A stretch of 26,366 bases of DNA, taken from UBA4655 sp964585575 (lineage in GTDB: Bacteria; Planctomycetota; Planctomycetia; Pirellulales; UBA1268). The position numbers and the translations under genes were made by a program. Each line of letters starts with the position of its first letter. Position 1 is the stretch's first letter. This document shows, piece after piece, positions 1 through 6,913 of the stretch. Below the pieces are notes generated by a model, which saw only the letters and a program-made list of their open reading frames with translations, made no database searches and was not told the DNA's origin. Location: assembly GCA_964585575.1 (NCBI GenBank), contig CAZPEM010000032.1:1-26366 (forward strand). The letters run 5' to 3'.

Positions 1-1490
1 AACTCGACGTGAAGATCGTCTCGGAGAAGAGTTGGCCCGGCGTCACCGACGACGATTCACTCGCCGAGCGGGTCCGACTGATCGCCTGCCTCCACGACCA
101 TCATCCCGTCCTCCTCGGCGTGTCGGGGCACTACCAGGCGAAGCCAACGGCAGCCACCTTCGATCACATGGTGCTGCTGATCGGCTACGACCTCGTCGGC
201 GAGCGGTTCATCATCCACGACCCCGGCCGTTGGCCGCAGTGGGAACTCTCGTTCCCGGCGTTCGTCCACCATCGGAAGAATGCCAGCGGGCGGCTCTGCC
301 AGGTCGAGTTCGCCCTGTTTCGCACCTGGAAGACCGCCGCCGGCGCGGAGTTTCCGGCCACGCTGGTCGATCTGGGCGAGCGGACCATCCGCGTCCAGCC
401 GACCACCGGGGATGCGATCGAACTTCCCATCGACGGGCTCGATCGGGATTCCGCCGGCTTCGTCGCCCGGCTGCAGGCCGGCCGGCGGCAACCGCAGCCG
501 GGCGGGCCCACGGCTGCCGTCTACGCCCAGACGCTCTCTCTCAGCGCGCGGGAGAGCGCGGCCCGTGGCGACACGGCCGAGGCGATGGCACTCCTGGAGC
601 GGGCCGTGGCGGCGGGCTTCACCCAGTTCGGGATGCTGCAGGCGGACCCGGCATTCGACCCGCTCCGCGAGAACGATCAGTTCAAGCGACTGCTCGCCGA
701 ACGGGAGCGGATCGTGGCCGAGTTCCTCACGCAGGCGACGACGCTGCTGCTCGACCGGCTGGGCAAGACGCACGCGGTCGTGTCGGCGGCCGACGATCCC
801 TACGTCGTCATCGCCGCCGGCGGGGCGGCGGCCGGCAAGGAGACGACCGCCATCCTGCGGACGATCGCCGACCTGCACGGCAAGACGCTGTTCACGAACC
901 AGGCCCGCGGGGGCTTCATCGTCGTCCTCACCGACGACGCGGAGGCCTTCGCGGCCCTGCGCGGGGGAGGGCCCGAGGCCAGCGGTTCCGCCGGCTTCTA
1001 CAACCACGGCACGCGGACGCTCGTCATCCGCCGTGGCACCGGCACGGGGACGATCGCCCACGAGTTCACCCATGCCCTGCACTTCGCCGACATGGAGGCC
1101 CTCGGCCAGACCCACCCGATCTGGATTCGCGAAGGGCTCGGCTCGCTGTACGAGGAGTCGGCCCCCCGGGCGGACCGGCTCGTCGGACTGGTGAACTGGC
1201 GGCTTCCGCCGCTCAAGAAGGCCCTCGCGGACGGCCGGACCTTCCCCCTGCGAGCGTTTCTCGAAAACAGCGAGCGGTGCTTCGCCGAGCGGACCGGCGT
1301 CGCCTACGCCATGGCCCGCTACCTGTGCTTCTTCCTCCAGGAGAAACAGCTCCTCTTTCCCTGGTACGCCCGCTACTGCCGCAACTTTGCGGACGACCGT
1401 CAAGGCATCCGCAGCCTCGAAGAAGCGTATGGCAAGCCGCTCGATCAGATCGAGGCCGACTGGGTCGCATTCGTGAAGGCGCTCCCATAG
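1..1490 (+). CDS. C39-like peptidase domain / TPR / HExxH metallopeptidase-like protein, 5' partial
   Basis: The frame is open from the first bases of the window, so the N-terminus lies upstream; the GTG at 9 is only an internal possibility. The first ~80 visible residues resemble the second half of a C39-like cysteine peptidase, with a His in FDHMVLLIGYD and an Asp in IIHDPG; the catalytic Cys would be upstream. A TPR-like stretch follows (about 520-720), including ADPAFDPLRENDQF, a common planctomycete TPR ending. The C-terminal half is a gluzincin-like domain: HEFTH is encoded at 1059-1073 and is followed by WIREGLGSLYEE, which could supply the third zinc ligand. This matches the 'peptidase MA-like' layout. 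It is probably exported and acts on peptides or cell-surface protein, but that is inference. No operon partner is visible; the next gene is 246 bp away. Confidence 0.75.
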   Translation, partial: LDVKIVSEKSWPGVTDDDSLAERVRLIACLHDHHPVLLGVSGHYQAKPTAATFDHMVLLIGYDLVGERFIIHDPGRWPQWELSFPAFVHHRKNASGRLCQVEFALFRTWKTAAGAEFPATLVDLGERTIRVQPTTGDAIELPIDGLDRDSAGFVARLQAGRRQPQPGGPTAAVYAQTLSLSARESAARGDTAEAMALLERAVAAGFTQFGMLQADPAFDPLRENDQFKRLLAERERIVAEFLTQATTLLLDRLGKTHAVVSAADDPYVVIAAGGAAAGKETTAILRTIADLHGKTLFTNQARGGFIVVLTDDAEAFAALRGGGPEASGSAGFYNHGTRTLVIRRGTGTGTIAHEFTHALHFADMEALGQTHPIWIREGLGSLYEESAPRADRLVGLVNWRLPPLKKALADGRTFPLRAFLENSERCFAERTGVAYAMARYLCFFLQEKQLLFPWYARYCRNFADDRQGIRSLEEAYGKPLDQIEADWVAFVKALP

Positions 1491-1548
1491 CCCGGCGACA
1501 CGGCACGGGCAGCCCCTCACGGTCAACTCCGGTCAACTCTGCTGGTTC

Positions 1549-1679
1549 GAGGCTGCCCGTGCCCATCGCCGGACGCTCGCTGCGGGCATCCTGCCCTCCG
1601 CTCGCTCGGATGCCGACGTCGCTTCGCAATCCTTGCTTCGCTTGTCGGCATACGCCGGCTCCTGGGCACGGGCAGCCCC
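1549..1679. repeat. Palindromic intergenic repeat, copy 1
   Basis: A 131-bp GC-rich element is bounded by a perfect 14-bp inverted repeat: GGCTGCCCGTGCCC at 1551-1564 and its reverse complement at 1664-1677. A second nested inverted repeat, ATGCCGAC (1610-1617) and GTCGGCAT (1644-1651), lies inside it. The same end sequence also occurs alone at 1502-1516, so a partial copy abuts it. A related element in reverse orientation lies at 15058-15215, and a diverged one near 15285-15363. No convincing coding capacity is seen. It fills most of the gap between the upstream peptidase-like gene and the transporter operon. It could be a REP-like or MITE-like element or a transcribed structured element; the type is not known. 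Confidence 0.7.
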
Positions 1680-1736
1680 GAACGGTCTTTCTTTCCGTCA
1701 TGGCAGGCTTTCCATCGTCGGTCGTGGTTCGCGAGA

Positions 1737-3398
1737 ATGTGGGGCATGGGTACGAGCCTGCGGAATCTGCTACCGGTCGTGTTTCTCGTGGTCGTCGGGA
1801 TGGTCGCGGTGGCATCGCTGCCGTTCTCCGGTGAGCCGCCGGCCGACTTCGCGTTCATCAACGGCTCCGAGCCGAAGAGCCTCGACCCGCATCTCGTCAC
1901 GGGCCAGCCAGAGGGACGGCTCGTCTCCGCCATGTTCGAGCGGCTCGTCCGTTGGGATCCGGCGACGCTCGAGGTCGTGCCGGGGCTTGCCGAGCGGTGG
2001 GAGGTGAGCGAGGACGGCACTCGCTACACGTTCTACCTCCGCGAGGCCGTCTGGAGCGACGGCGTTCCGATCACGGCCGACACGGTGGCGAAATCGTGGC
2101 GGCGGCTGCTCGATCCGGCGACGGGCGCCGAGTATTCCTCGCAGCTCTTCGCCGTGAAGGGGGCGGAGGCCTTCGCGACGGGGAAGGCCGCCGATTTCGA
2201 GGGAACCGTCGGCGTGCGGGCGGTGGATGGCCGCACGCTCGAGGTCGAGCTTTCGGCGCCGACCCCCTACTTTCTCCACGTCTGCGGCTTCTATCCGCTC
2301 GCGCCGGTGCCGCTCCACGCGATTGCGAGGCACGGCTCGCCGGGCTGGACGAAGCCCGGCAGGCTCGTGGCGAGCGGTCCCTACACGCTCGGCTTCCGCA
2401 GGCTCCGCGACCGCGTGCGGCTCGTGAAGAACGATCGTTACCACGCGGCCGACTCGGTGCGGCTCGGCGTGGTCGACGCCCTGGCCGTCGATTCGGCGAC
2501 GACGGCGCTCGCGGTCTACGAGACCGCGCAGGCTGACTGGAGCACCTCGCTGCCGCCGTTCGCGGTGAGGGAGCTTGCGGCGCGTGGAGCGCCGGACCTC
2601 CGCCGGTCGCCCGAGCTCACGATCGGCTTCTACCGGCTCAACACGTCCCGGCCACCGCTCGACGACGTTCGCGTGCGGCGGGCTCTATCGCTTTCGATCG
2701 ACCGGGAACGGATCGTGGCCGCCGTGTTCGGGCCTGGGGAGAGGCCGTCGCGGAGCTTCATTCCCGCGGAGATCGAGACGGCGACCGGGTACCGGCCGGT
2801 CGAGTGCGCACCGGAGAACGTGCCCGAGGCGAAGCGGCTGCTGGCCGAGGCCGGTTTCGCGGGCGGCCGCGGATTCCCGAAAATCATGATCAGCTTCAAC
2901 GCCGACGAGGGGCACCAGATGGTGGCCGAGCTCGTGCAGTCGCAGTGGAAGGAGCGGCTGGGGATCGACGTCGGCCTGGAGGCGATGGAGTGGGGATCGT
3001 TCCTCGACGCCCAGGGACGGCTCGACTACTGGGTCGGCCGCGCGGGCTGGGGGGCCGACTACGTCGATCCCAACACGTTCCTCGACCTCTTCACGAGCAC
3101 GAACGCCAACAACCAGACGGGCTTCTCCTCACGCCGCTACGACGACCTCATCGCCCGGGCCGCAAAGGCGACCGATCGCGACGCCCGCAACGCGATTTTT
3201 CAGAAGGCGGAAGCGGTGCTTCTCGAGGAGCTGCCGGTGATCCCGCTCTACGTTCGCTCGAGCCGCAATCTCGTCGCCCCGTGGGTGAAGGGCTTCGTCG
3301 GCAACCCGCTCGACTGGCATCCGATCGAGTCGCTCGACGTCGATCATTCCGCCCGCGAGGCGGCGAGGGCGCGGCGGGGCCACGGTCAACGGAGGTGA
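1737..3398 (+). CDS. Peptide ABC transporter substrate-binding protein (SBP family 5, OppA/DppA-like)
   Basis: This 553-residue protein has the family-5 solute-binding layout. It carries EPKSLDPHL near the N-terminus, GLAERWEVSEDGTRYTFYLR, WSDGVPITADTV and the C-terminal VRSSRNLVAPWVKGF region. Such proteins capture di- or oligopeptides outside the inner membrane and pass them to the permeases. The start at ATG 1737 gives a short N-terminus followed by a hydrophobic segment (LLPVVFLVVVGMVAVASLPF); ATG 1746 is an equally possible start. No lipobox Cys follows the hydrophobic stretch, so it may be held by an uncleaved membrane anchor or be released to the periplasm. The stop codon lies inside the Shine-Dalgarno sequence of the next gene, showing tight coupling with the permease genes. 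Exact substrate is unknown. Confidence 0.93.
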   Translation: MWGMGTSLRNLLPVVFLVVVGMVAVASLPFSGEPPADFAFINGSEPKSLDPHLVTGQPEGRLVSAMFERLVRWDPATLEVVPGLAERWEVSEDGTRYTFYLREAVWSDGVPITADTVAKSWRRLLDPATGAEYSSQLFAVKGAEAFATGKAADFEGTVGVRAVDGRTLEVELSAPTPYFLHVCGFYPLAPVPLHAIARHGSPGWTKPGRLVASGPYTLGFRRLRDRVRLVKNDRYHAADSVRLGVVDALAVDSATTALAVYETAQADWSTSLPPFAVRELAARGAPDLRRSPELTIGFYRLNTSRPPLDDVRVRRALSLSIDRERIVAAVFGPGERPSRSFIPAEIETATGYRPVECAPENVPEAKRLLAEAGFAGGRGFPKIMISFNADEGHQMVAELVQSQWKERLGIDVGLEAMEWGSFLDAQGRLDYWVGRAGWGADYVDPNTFLDLFTSTNANNQTGFSSRRYDDLIARAAKATDRDARNAIFQKAEAVLLEELPVIPLYVRSSRNLVAPWVKGFVGNPLDWHPIESLDVDHSAREAARARRGHGQRR

Positions 3399-3399
3399 T
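3391..3399 (+). promoter_or_regulatory. Strong Shine-Dalgarno sequence for the DppB-like permease
   Basis: GGAGGTGAT matches the anti-Shine-Dalgarno sequence over nine bases and ends three bases before ATG 3403. It contains the stop codon of the binding-protein gene, so the two genes are very likely translationally coupled. Confidence 0.8.
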
Positions 3400-3402
3400 G
3401 AG

Positions 3403-4323
3403 ATGCTCCGGTTTCTCGCTCGACGGATGCTCCTGCTCGCGGCGACGCTCTGGATCGTCTTCACGATCACGTTCGTGCTGATGCGGAGCGTGCCCGGCGG
3501 GCCGTTCTCGTCGGAGCGTCGGCCCCCGCCGGAGATCCGCGAGGCGATCGAACGGCGCTACCGTCTCGACCGTCCGCTCGTCGAGCAATACTTCGGCGAG
3601 CTTGGCCGCCTGATACGGGGCGATCTCGGGATGAGTTTCCGGCTCGCCGACTACTCGGTGGCGGAGGTGATCGCCGAGGGCTGGCGGGCGACGGCCACGC
3701 TCGGCCTGACCTCGCTCGCCTTCGCGATCTTCGTCGGCGGCGGCGCGGGAATCGTCTCGGCGGCGCGGCCGGGCGGCGTGGTCGACGGACTCGTCCGGAC
3801 GCTCTCGATGGTCGGCATCTCGCTGCCGAGCTTCGCGCTGGCGGGCCTCGCCGTGCTCGTCGTCGTCTACTGGATGCGGCTGTTGCCTGCCGCCGGATGG
3901 GGCACGCTCCCGCAGGTGATCCTGCCGGCCGGCTGCCTCGGCTGCGTCTACGCCGCGGAGATCGCGAGGCTCGTGCGGAGCGGCCTCATGGAATCGCTCC
4001 AGAGCGACTGGGTTCGCACCGCGAGGGCGAAGGGGGCGGGGCGGTGGCGGATCGTCGCCGGCCATGCCCTCCGCGGGTCGGTCGGACCGCTCGTCGCCTT
4101 CCTCGGGCCGGCGGTCGCCGGCATCCTCACCGGCAGCGTGGTCGTGGAGAAGGTCTTCGCGATCCCGGGCATCGGCTACCACTTCGTCGAGGCGGCGACC
4201 ACCCGCGACTACACGCTCGCGATGGGCCTCGTGCTGCTCTACACCCTCCTGCTCGGTCTGGCCGGCATCGCCGTGGACCTCGTCCAGGCCGCCCTCGACC
4301 CGCGGGTCGATTTGGAGCGATGA
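3403..4323 (+). CDS. Peptide ABC transporter permease, DppB/OppB-like
   Basis: This 306-residue inner-membrane permease begins with MLRFLARRMLLLAATLWIVFT, the usual DppB N-terminal helix, followed by the LMRSVPGGPF motif. Five further hydrophobic segments follow. The ATPase-contact (EAA) loop is clear: SDWVRTARAKGAGRWRIVAGHALR. The protein ends with LDPRVD, typical for the family, so it is full length. It would form the translocation channel with the DppC-like permease at 5842. Normally dppC follows directly; here a toxin-antitoxin pair is interposed. The stop TGA at 4321-4323 overlaps an ATG (ATGA), which leads only to a nine-codon ORF. Confidence 0.93.
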   Translation: MLRFLARRMLLLAATLWIVFTITFVLMRSVPGGPFSSERRPPPEIREAIERRYRLDRPLVEQYFGELGRLIRGDLGMSFRLADYSVAEVIAEGWRATATLGLTSLAFAIFVGGGAGIVSAARPGGVVDGLVRTLSMVGISLPSFALAGLAVLVVVYWMRLLPAAGWGTLPQVILPAGCLGCVYAAEIARLVRSGLMESLQSDWVRTARAKGAGRWRIVAGHALRGSVGPLVAFLGPAVAGILTGSVVVEKVFAIPGIGYHFVEAATTRDYTLAMGLVLLYTLLLGLAGIAVDLVQAALDPRVDLER

Positions 4324-4359
4324 AAAGATGTTTTTGTCGCAATAAATAGACGCGAATGG

Positions 4360-4365
4360 TAAAAT
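4360..4365 (+). promoter_or_regulatory. Candidate -10 element (TAAAAT) for the AbiE pair
   Basis: The 48 bp between the DppB-like stop and the antitoxin ATG is strikingly AT-rich for this window. TAAAAT ends six bases before ATG 4372, and no Shine-Dalgarno sequence is present. If this is the -10 box, the transcript would start at or near the ATG and be leaderless. No well-spaced -35 box is evident (TTGTCG at 4334 is 20 bases away). This suggests the pair has its own promoter inside the transporter operon. Confidence 0.35.
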
Positions 4366-4371
4366 AATTCC

Positions 4372-5016
4372 ATGAAATTTGAGGATGTGCTGGAACTTGT
4401 TGGAAACGCTCCAGTTTTTCGAACATCGACGCTCGTTGCAGCTTCGCGGCGCAGTTCCGGAGAGGCGATCCGGAGGCAGCTCGATCGTTGGGTGAAGTCC
4501 GGAAGGGTCGTCATGGTGCGCCGGGGCGTCTACTGCCTTGCCCCACCCTATGCGAAGGTGAGGCCGCACCCGTTCGTCCTGGCAAACGCGATGAGCCAGG
4601 GGTCGTACGTCAGCCTGCATTCGGCGCTCTCGCTGCACGGAATGATCCCGGAACACGTCCCCGTGACGACCAGCATCACGCCCGGCAGGCCCGAGACCGT
4701 CGATAGCACCGTCGGAATTTTTTCATTTCGCCATGTGAAGCGGTCGCTCCTCTGGGGGTACCGCGAACTGGAGGTCGCCGCGGGCCAGTTCGCTCTCGTG
4801 GCTTCTCCGGAAAAGTCGCTGCTCGATCTCTTGTACATCACTCCCGGCAGCGACGATCCTTCGTACCTCGATGAACTGCGTGCGGAGCCGCAGCCTCCAT
4901 TCGAGCCCAGTCGATTCTTGGATATGGCGGCGAGGACCGAGTCCTCCAAGGTCCTGAGGGCCGCTCGTCGCCTCGTTGCGAGTTGGTCCACGAGTCCCGA
5001 TTACGTGACGCTATGA
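4372..5016 (+). CDS. abiEi: AbiEi-family antitoxin / transcriptional regulator
   Basis: This 214-residue protein matches AbiEi antitoxins. An N-terminal winged-helix-like segment (ASRRSSGEAIRRQLDRWVKSG, then GRVVMVRRGVYCL) is followed by the AbiEi C-terminal core (YVSLHSALSLHGMIPE, SPEKSLLDLLYITPG). In known AbiE systems this protein represses its own promoter and neutralises the nucleotidyltransferase toxin, often protecting against phage. Its stop overlaps the toxin start by four bases (ATGA at 5013-5016), the normal AbiE arrangement. The base composition is visibly less GC-rich than that of the flanking permease genes, which suggests acquisition. The pair lies between two permease genes of one operon, which is unusual. 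Length and motifs look intact. Confidence 0.9.
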   Translation: MKFEDVLELVGNAPVFRTSTLVAASRRSSGEAIRRQLDRWVKSGRVVMVRRGVYCLAPPYAKVRPHPFVLANAMSQGSYVSLHSALSLHGMIPEHVPVTTSITPGRPETVDSTVGIFSFRHVKRSLLWGYRELEVAAGQFALVASPEKSLLDLLYITPGSDDPSYLDELRAEPQPPFEPSRFLDMAARTESSKVLRAARRLVASWSTSPDYVTL

Positions 5017-5840
5017 AGGAGCTGCTGCGTGAGCTCGTCGCGGGCGAGGGGAATCCCGTCACGCAGACGCACGTGGCAAGGGAGTTTCTGCAGACTCGTA
5101 TTCTGCGAGCACTCGAGCGGAGGAACGCGTTTCCGGCGTGGGCGTTTCGCGGTGGAACGGCGTTGCGATTTCTCCACGGCATTCCGCGCTGGAGCGAGGA
5201 CCTCGATTTCGCCGCGAGTGCCCCCGGCATCGACGTGCGTTTTCTCGATGTCATGCGTGGCGTCAAGACGGATCTCGAGGCGGAAGGCTACTCCGTCGAC
5301 GTCAAGGCAAAGGCTGACAAAACAGTCGCGGGAGCCTTTGTTCGATTTCGCGGGCTGTTGCACGAGATTGGGGTGTCACCTCATGCCAGCCAGGTGTTTT
5401 CGGTGAAGGTGGAGATCGACACCAACCCGCCGGCCGATGCCGGCTGTGAATCGACGGTCCTTCGGCGGCGGGAAATCGTGACGATCTTTCACCACGACAA
5501 GGCCTCCCTGTTCGCCGGGAAGCTGCATGCCGTCCTCACCAGACCCTACACGAAAGGCCGGGACCTCTTCGACCTCGCTTGGTATCTGTCCGGAGAGTCA
5601 TGGCCGGAACCGAACCTCCTTCTTCTCAACAACGCGCTGCACCAGACGATGCGGTCCGGGCGAACCCTGCCGGGCATCGAAGTCCCGCTAATTCGGTCAA
5701 ACTGGCGGAGTGCGGTTCGGCGCCGGCTCGATGCGATCGATTGGAAGAAGGCGAGGGACGACGTGGCGCCGTTTCTGTCTCGCCTGTCCGATCTGGCCAC
5801 GGTCGATCGGGAACGGATTACGGCCATGCTGGGGGCATGA
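5013..5840 (+). CDS. abiEii: AbiEii-family nucleotidyltransferase toxin
   Basis: I chose ATG 5013 because it overlaps the antitoxin stop as ATGA; an in-frame TTG at 4983 would add ten residues. The 275-residue product has the AbiEii/MNT-like core. GGTALR lies at residues 47-52 and SEDLDF at 61-66, where Asp63 and Asp65 are the expected metal-binding pair. Further motifs are HDKASLFAGKLHAVLTR and KGRDLFDLAWYL, the conserved K...KxRDxxD region. In characterised relatives this enzyme transfers nucleotides to an RNA target such as a tRNA and arrests growth. All key residues appear present, so the toxin is probably active. Its stop lies one base before the ATG of the DppC-like gene, so that permease may be translated from the toxin message. 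Confidence 0.9.
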   Translation: MKELLRELVAGEGNPVTQTHVAREFLQTRILRALERRNAFPAWAFRGGTALRFLHGIPRWSEDLDFAASAPGIDVRFLDVMRGVKTDLEAEGYSVDVKAKADKTVAGAFVRFRGLLHEIGVSPHASQVFSVKVEIDTNPPADAGCESTVLRRREIVTIFHHDKASLFAGKLHAVLTRPYTKGRDLFDLAWYLSGESWPEPNLLLLNNALHQTMRSGRTLPGIEVPLIRSNWRSAVRRRLDAIDWKKARDDVAPFLSRLSDLATVDRERITAMLGA

Positions 5841-5841
5841 G

Positions 5842-6858
5842 ATGGCGATGCCGCAAAGGCTTTCGGGAACCGCATGGCTCGCCGCGGGCGTGCTCGCGTT
5901 CGTGGCGGCCGTCGCCGGGCTTTCGCCGCTGCTGCCCCTGCCGTCGCCGCGGGGGGTCGATACGGCGAGGGCGCTCGAGCCGCCGCTGGCGGGGCCTGTT
6001 CTCTCGCGGTCGTTCGACATCGGCCGCGAGGGCGACGTCTCGCCGGACGACTGGATCCGCCGCGGCTTCGGCGAGGTGGGGCCGGTCGCCCGCGGGCTGC
6101 TTCGGCTGCGGGCCGCCCTCTTCGGACCGCGCGAGCTGGGCGGACTCTTCGGCCGCGACGAACTGGGCCGCGACCTCTGCTCGCGGGTCTGCTGGGGGGC
6201 GCGGGTGTCGCTGTCGGCCGCGGCGATCGCCGGGCTGGTGTCGCTGCTCATCGGCGTCGCCTGGGGCGCCACGGCGGGCTGGGCGGGCGGCTGGATCGAC
6301 GACGCGATGATGCGGGTCGTCGACGTGCTCGATTCGATCCCGCTCTTGTTTCTCGTCGTCTTTCTCGTGACGGTGCTGGGCGAGGATTCCGTGCGGCTCG
6401 CCCTCGACTCGCTCGGCATCGGCAGGCTCGCGATCTTCTACGCCGTGGTGGCCGCCGTGAGCTGGCTTTCGATGGCGAGGATCGTGCGGGCGAAGGTGCT
6501 CGAACTCCGCGGGGCGACGATGATCGAGGCGGCCCGCGCGGTCGGTGCGGGCCCGGCGCGGATCATCGCCCGCCACCTGCTGCCGAACCTCGCCGGCGTC
6601 ATCAACGTGAAGCTGTCGCTGGTCGTGCCGCGAGTCATGCTCTTCGAGAGCTTCCTGTCGTTTCTGGGCCTCGGCGTGCAACCGCCAGACGTGTCGTGGG
6701 GGCTCCTGGCGAACGCCGGCTTCCGGGCGCTCGTGCCGTTCGATCCGGCCTGGTGGCTCTTCCTGTTTCCGGCGCTAACGCTCGCGGTGACGCTGTTGGC
6801 TCTCGGGTTTCTCGGCGACGGCCTCGCGGCGGGGACCGAACGGAAGTGGCGGCCGTGA
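5842..6858 (+). CDS. Peptide ABC transporter permease, DppC/OppC-like
   Basis: This 338-residue permease has an N-terminal OppC-type helix (GTAWLAAGVLAFVAAVAGL) and a long periplasmic loop. FGRDELGRDLCSRVCWGARVS, the DppC signature, follows. The EAA loop is IEAARAVGAGPARIIARHLLPN, and SFLSFLGLGVQPPDVSWG is the conserved C-terminal motif. ATG 5842 starts one base after the toxin stop; ATG 5848 is an alternative. It should pair with the DppB-like subunit. No DppD or DppF ATPase gene follows; the next gene is signal peptidase. The ATPases must be encoded elsewhere, or the importer uses shared ones. Confidence 0.93.
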   Translation: MAMPQRLSGTAWLAAGVLAFVAAVAGLSPLLPLPSPRGVDTARALEPPLAGPVLSRSFDIGREGDVSPDDWIRRGFGEVGPVARGLLRLRAALFGPRELGGLFGRDELGRDLCSRVCWGARVSLSAAAIAGLVSLLIGVAWGATAGWAGGWIDDAMMRVVDVLDSIPLLFLVVFLVTVLGEDSVRLALDSLGIGRLAIFYAVVAAVSWLSMARIVRAKVLELRGATMIEAARAVGAGPARIIARHLLPNLAGVINVKLSLVVPRVMLFESFLSFLGLGVQPPDVSWGLLANAGFRALVPFDPAWWLFLFPALTLAVTLLALGFLGDGLAAGTERKWRP

Positions 6859-6913
6859 AGGGCATCTGTTCCAATCACGGGAGACGGTGAGCTTCCGACA
6901 GGAGAACGAATCG

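Noticed and set aside
57..1526. 489-codon minus-strand frame opposite the first gene
   Set aside because: It is a shadow of the C39/TPR/HExxH gene; no protein-like pattern is seen.
4320..4349. Nine-codon ORF overlapping the DppB-like stop (MKRCFCRNK)
   Set aside because: It is too short and AT-rich, with no support; more likely part of the junction left by the toxin-antitoxin insertion.
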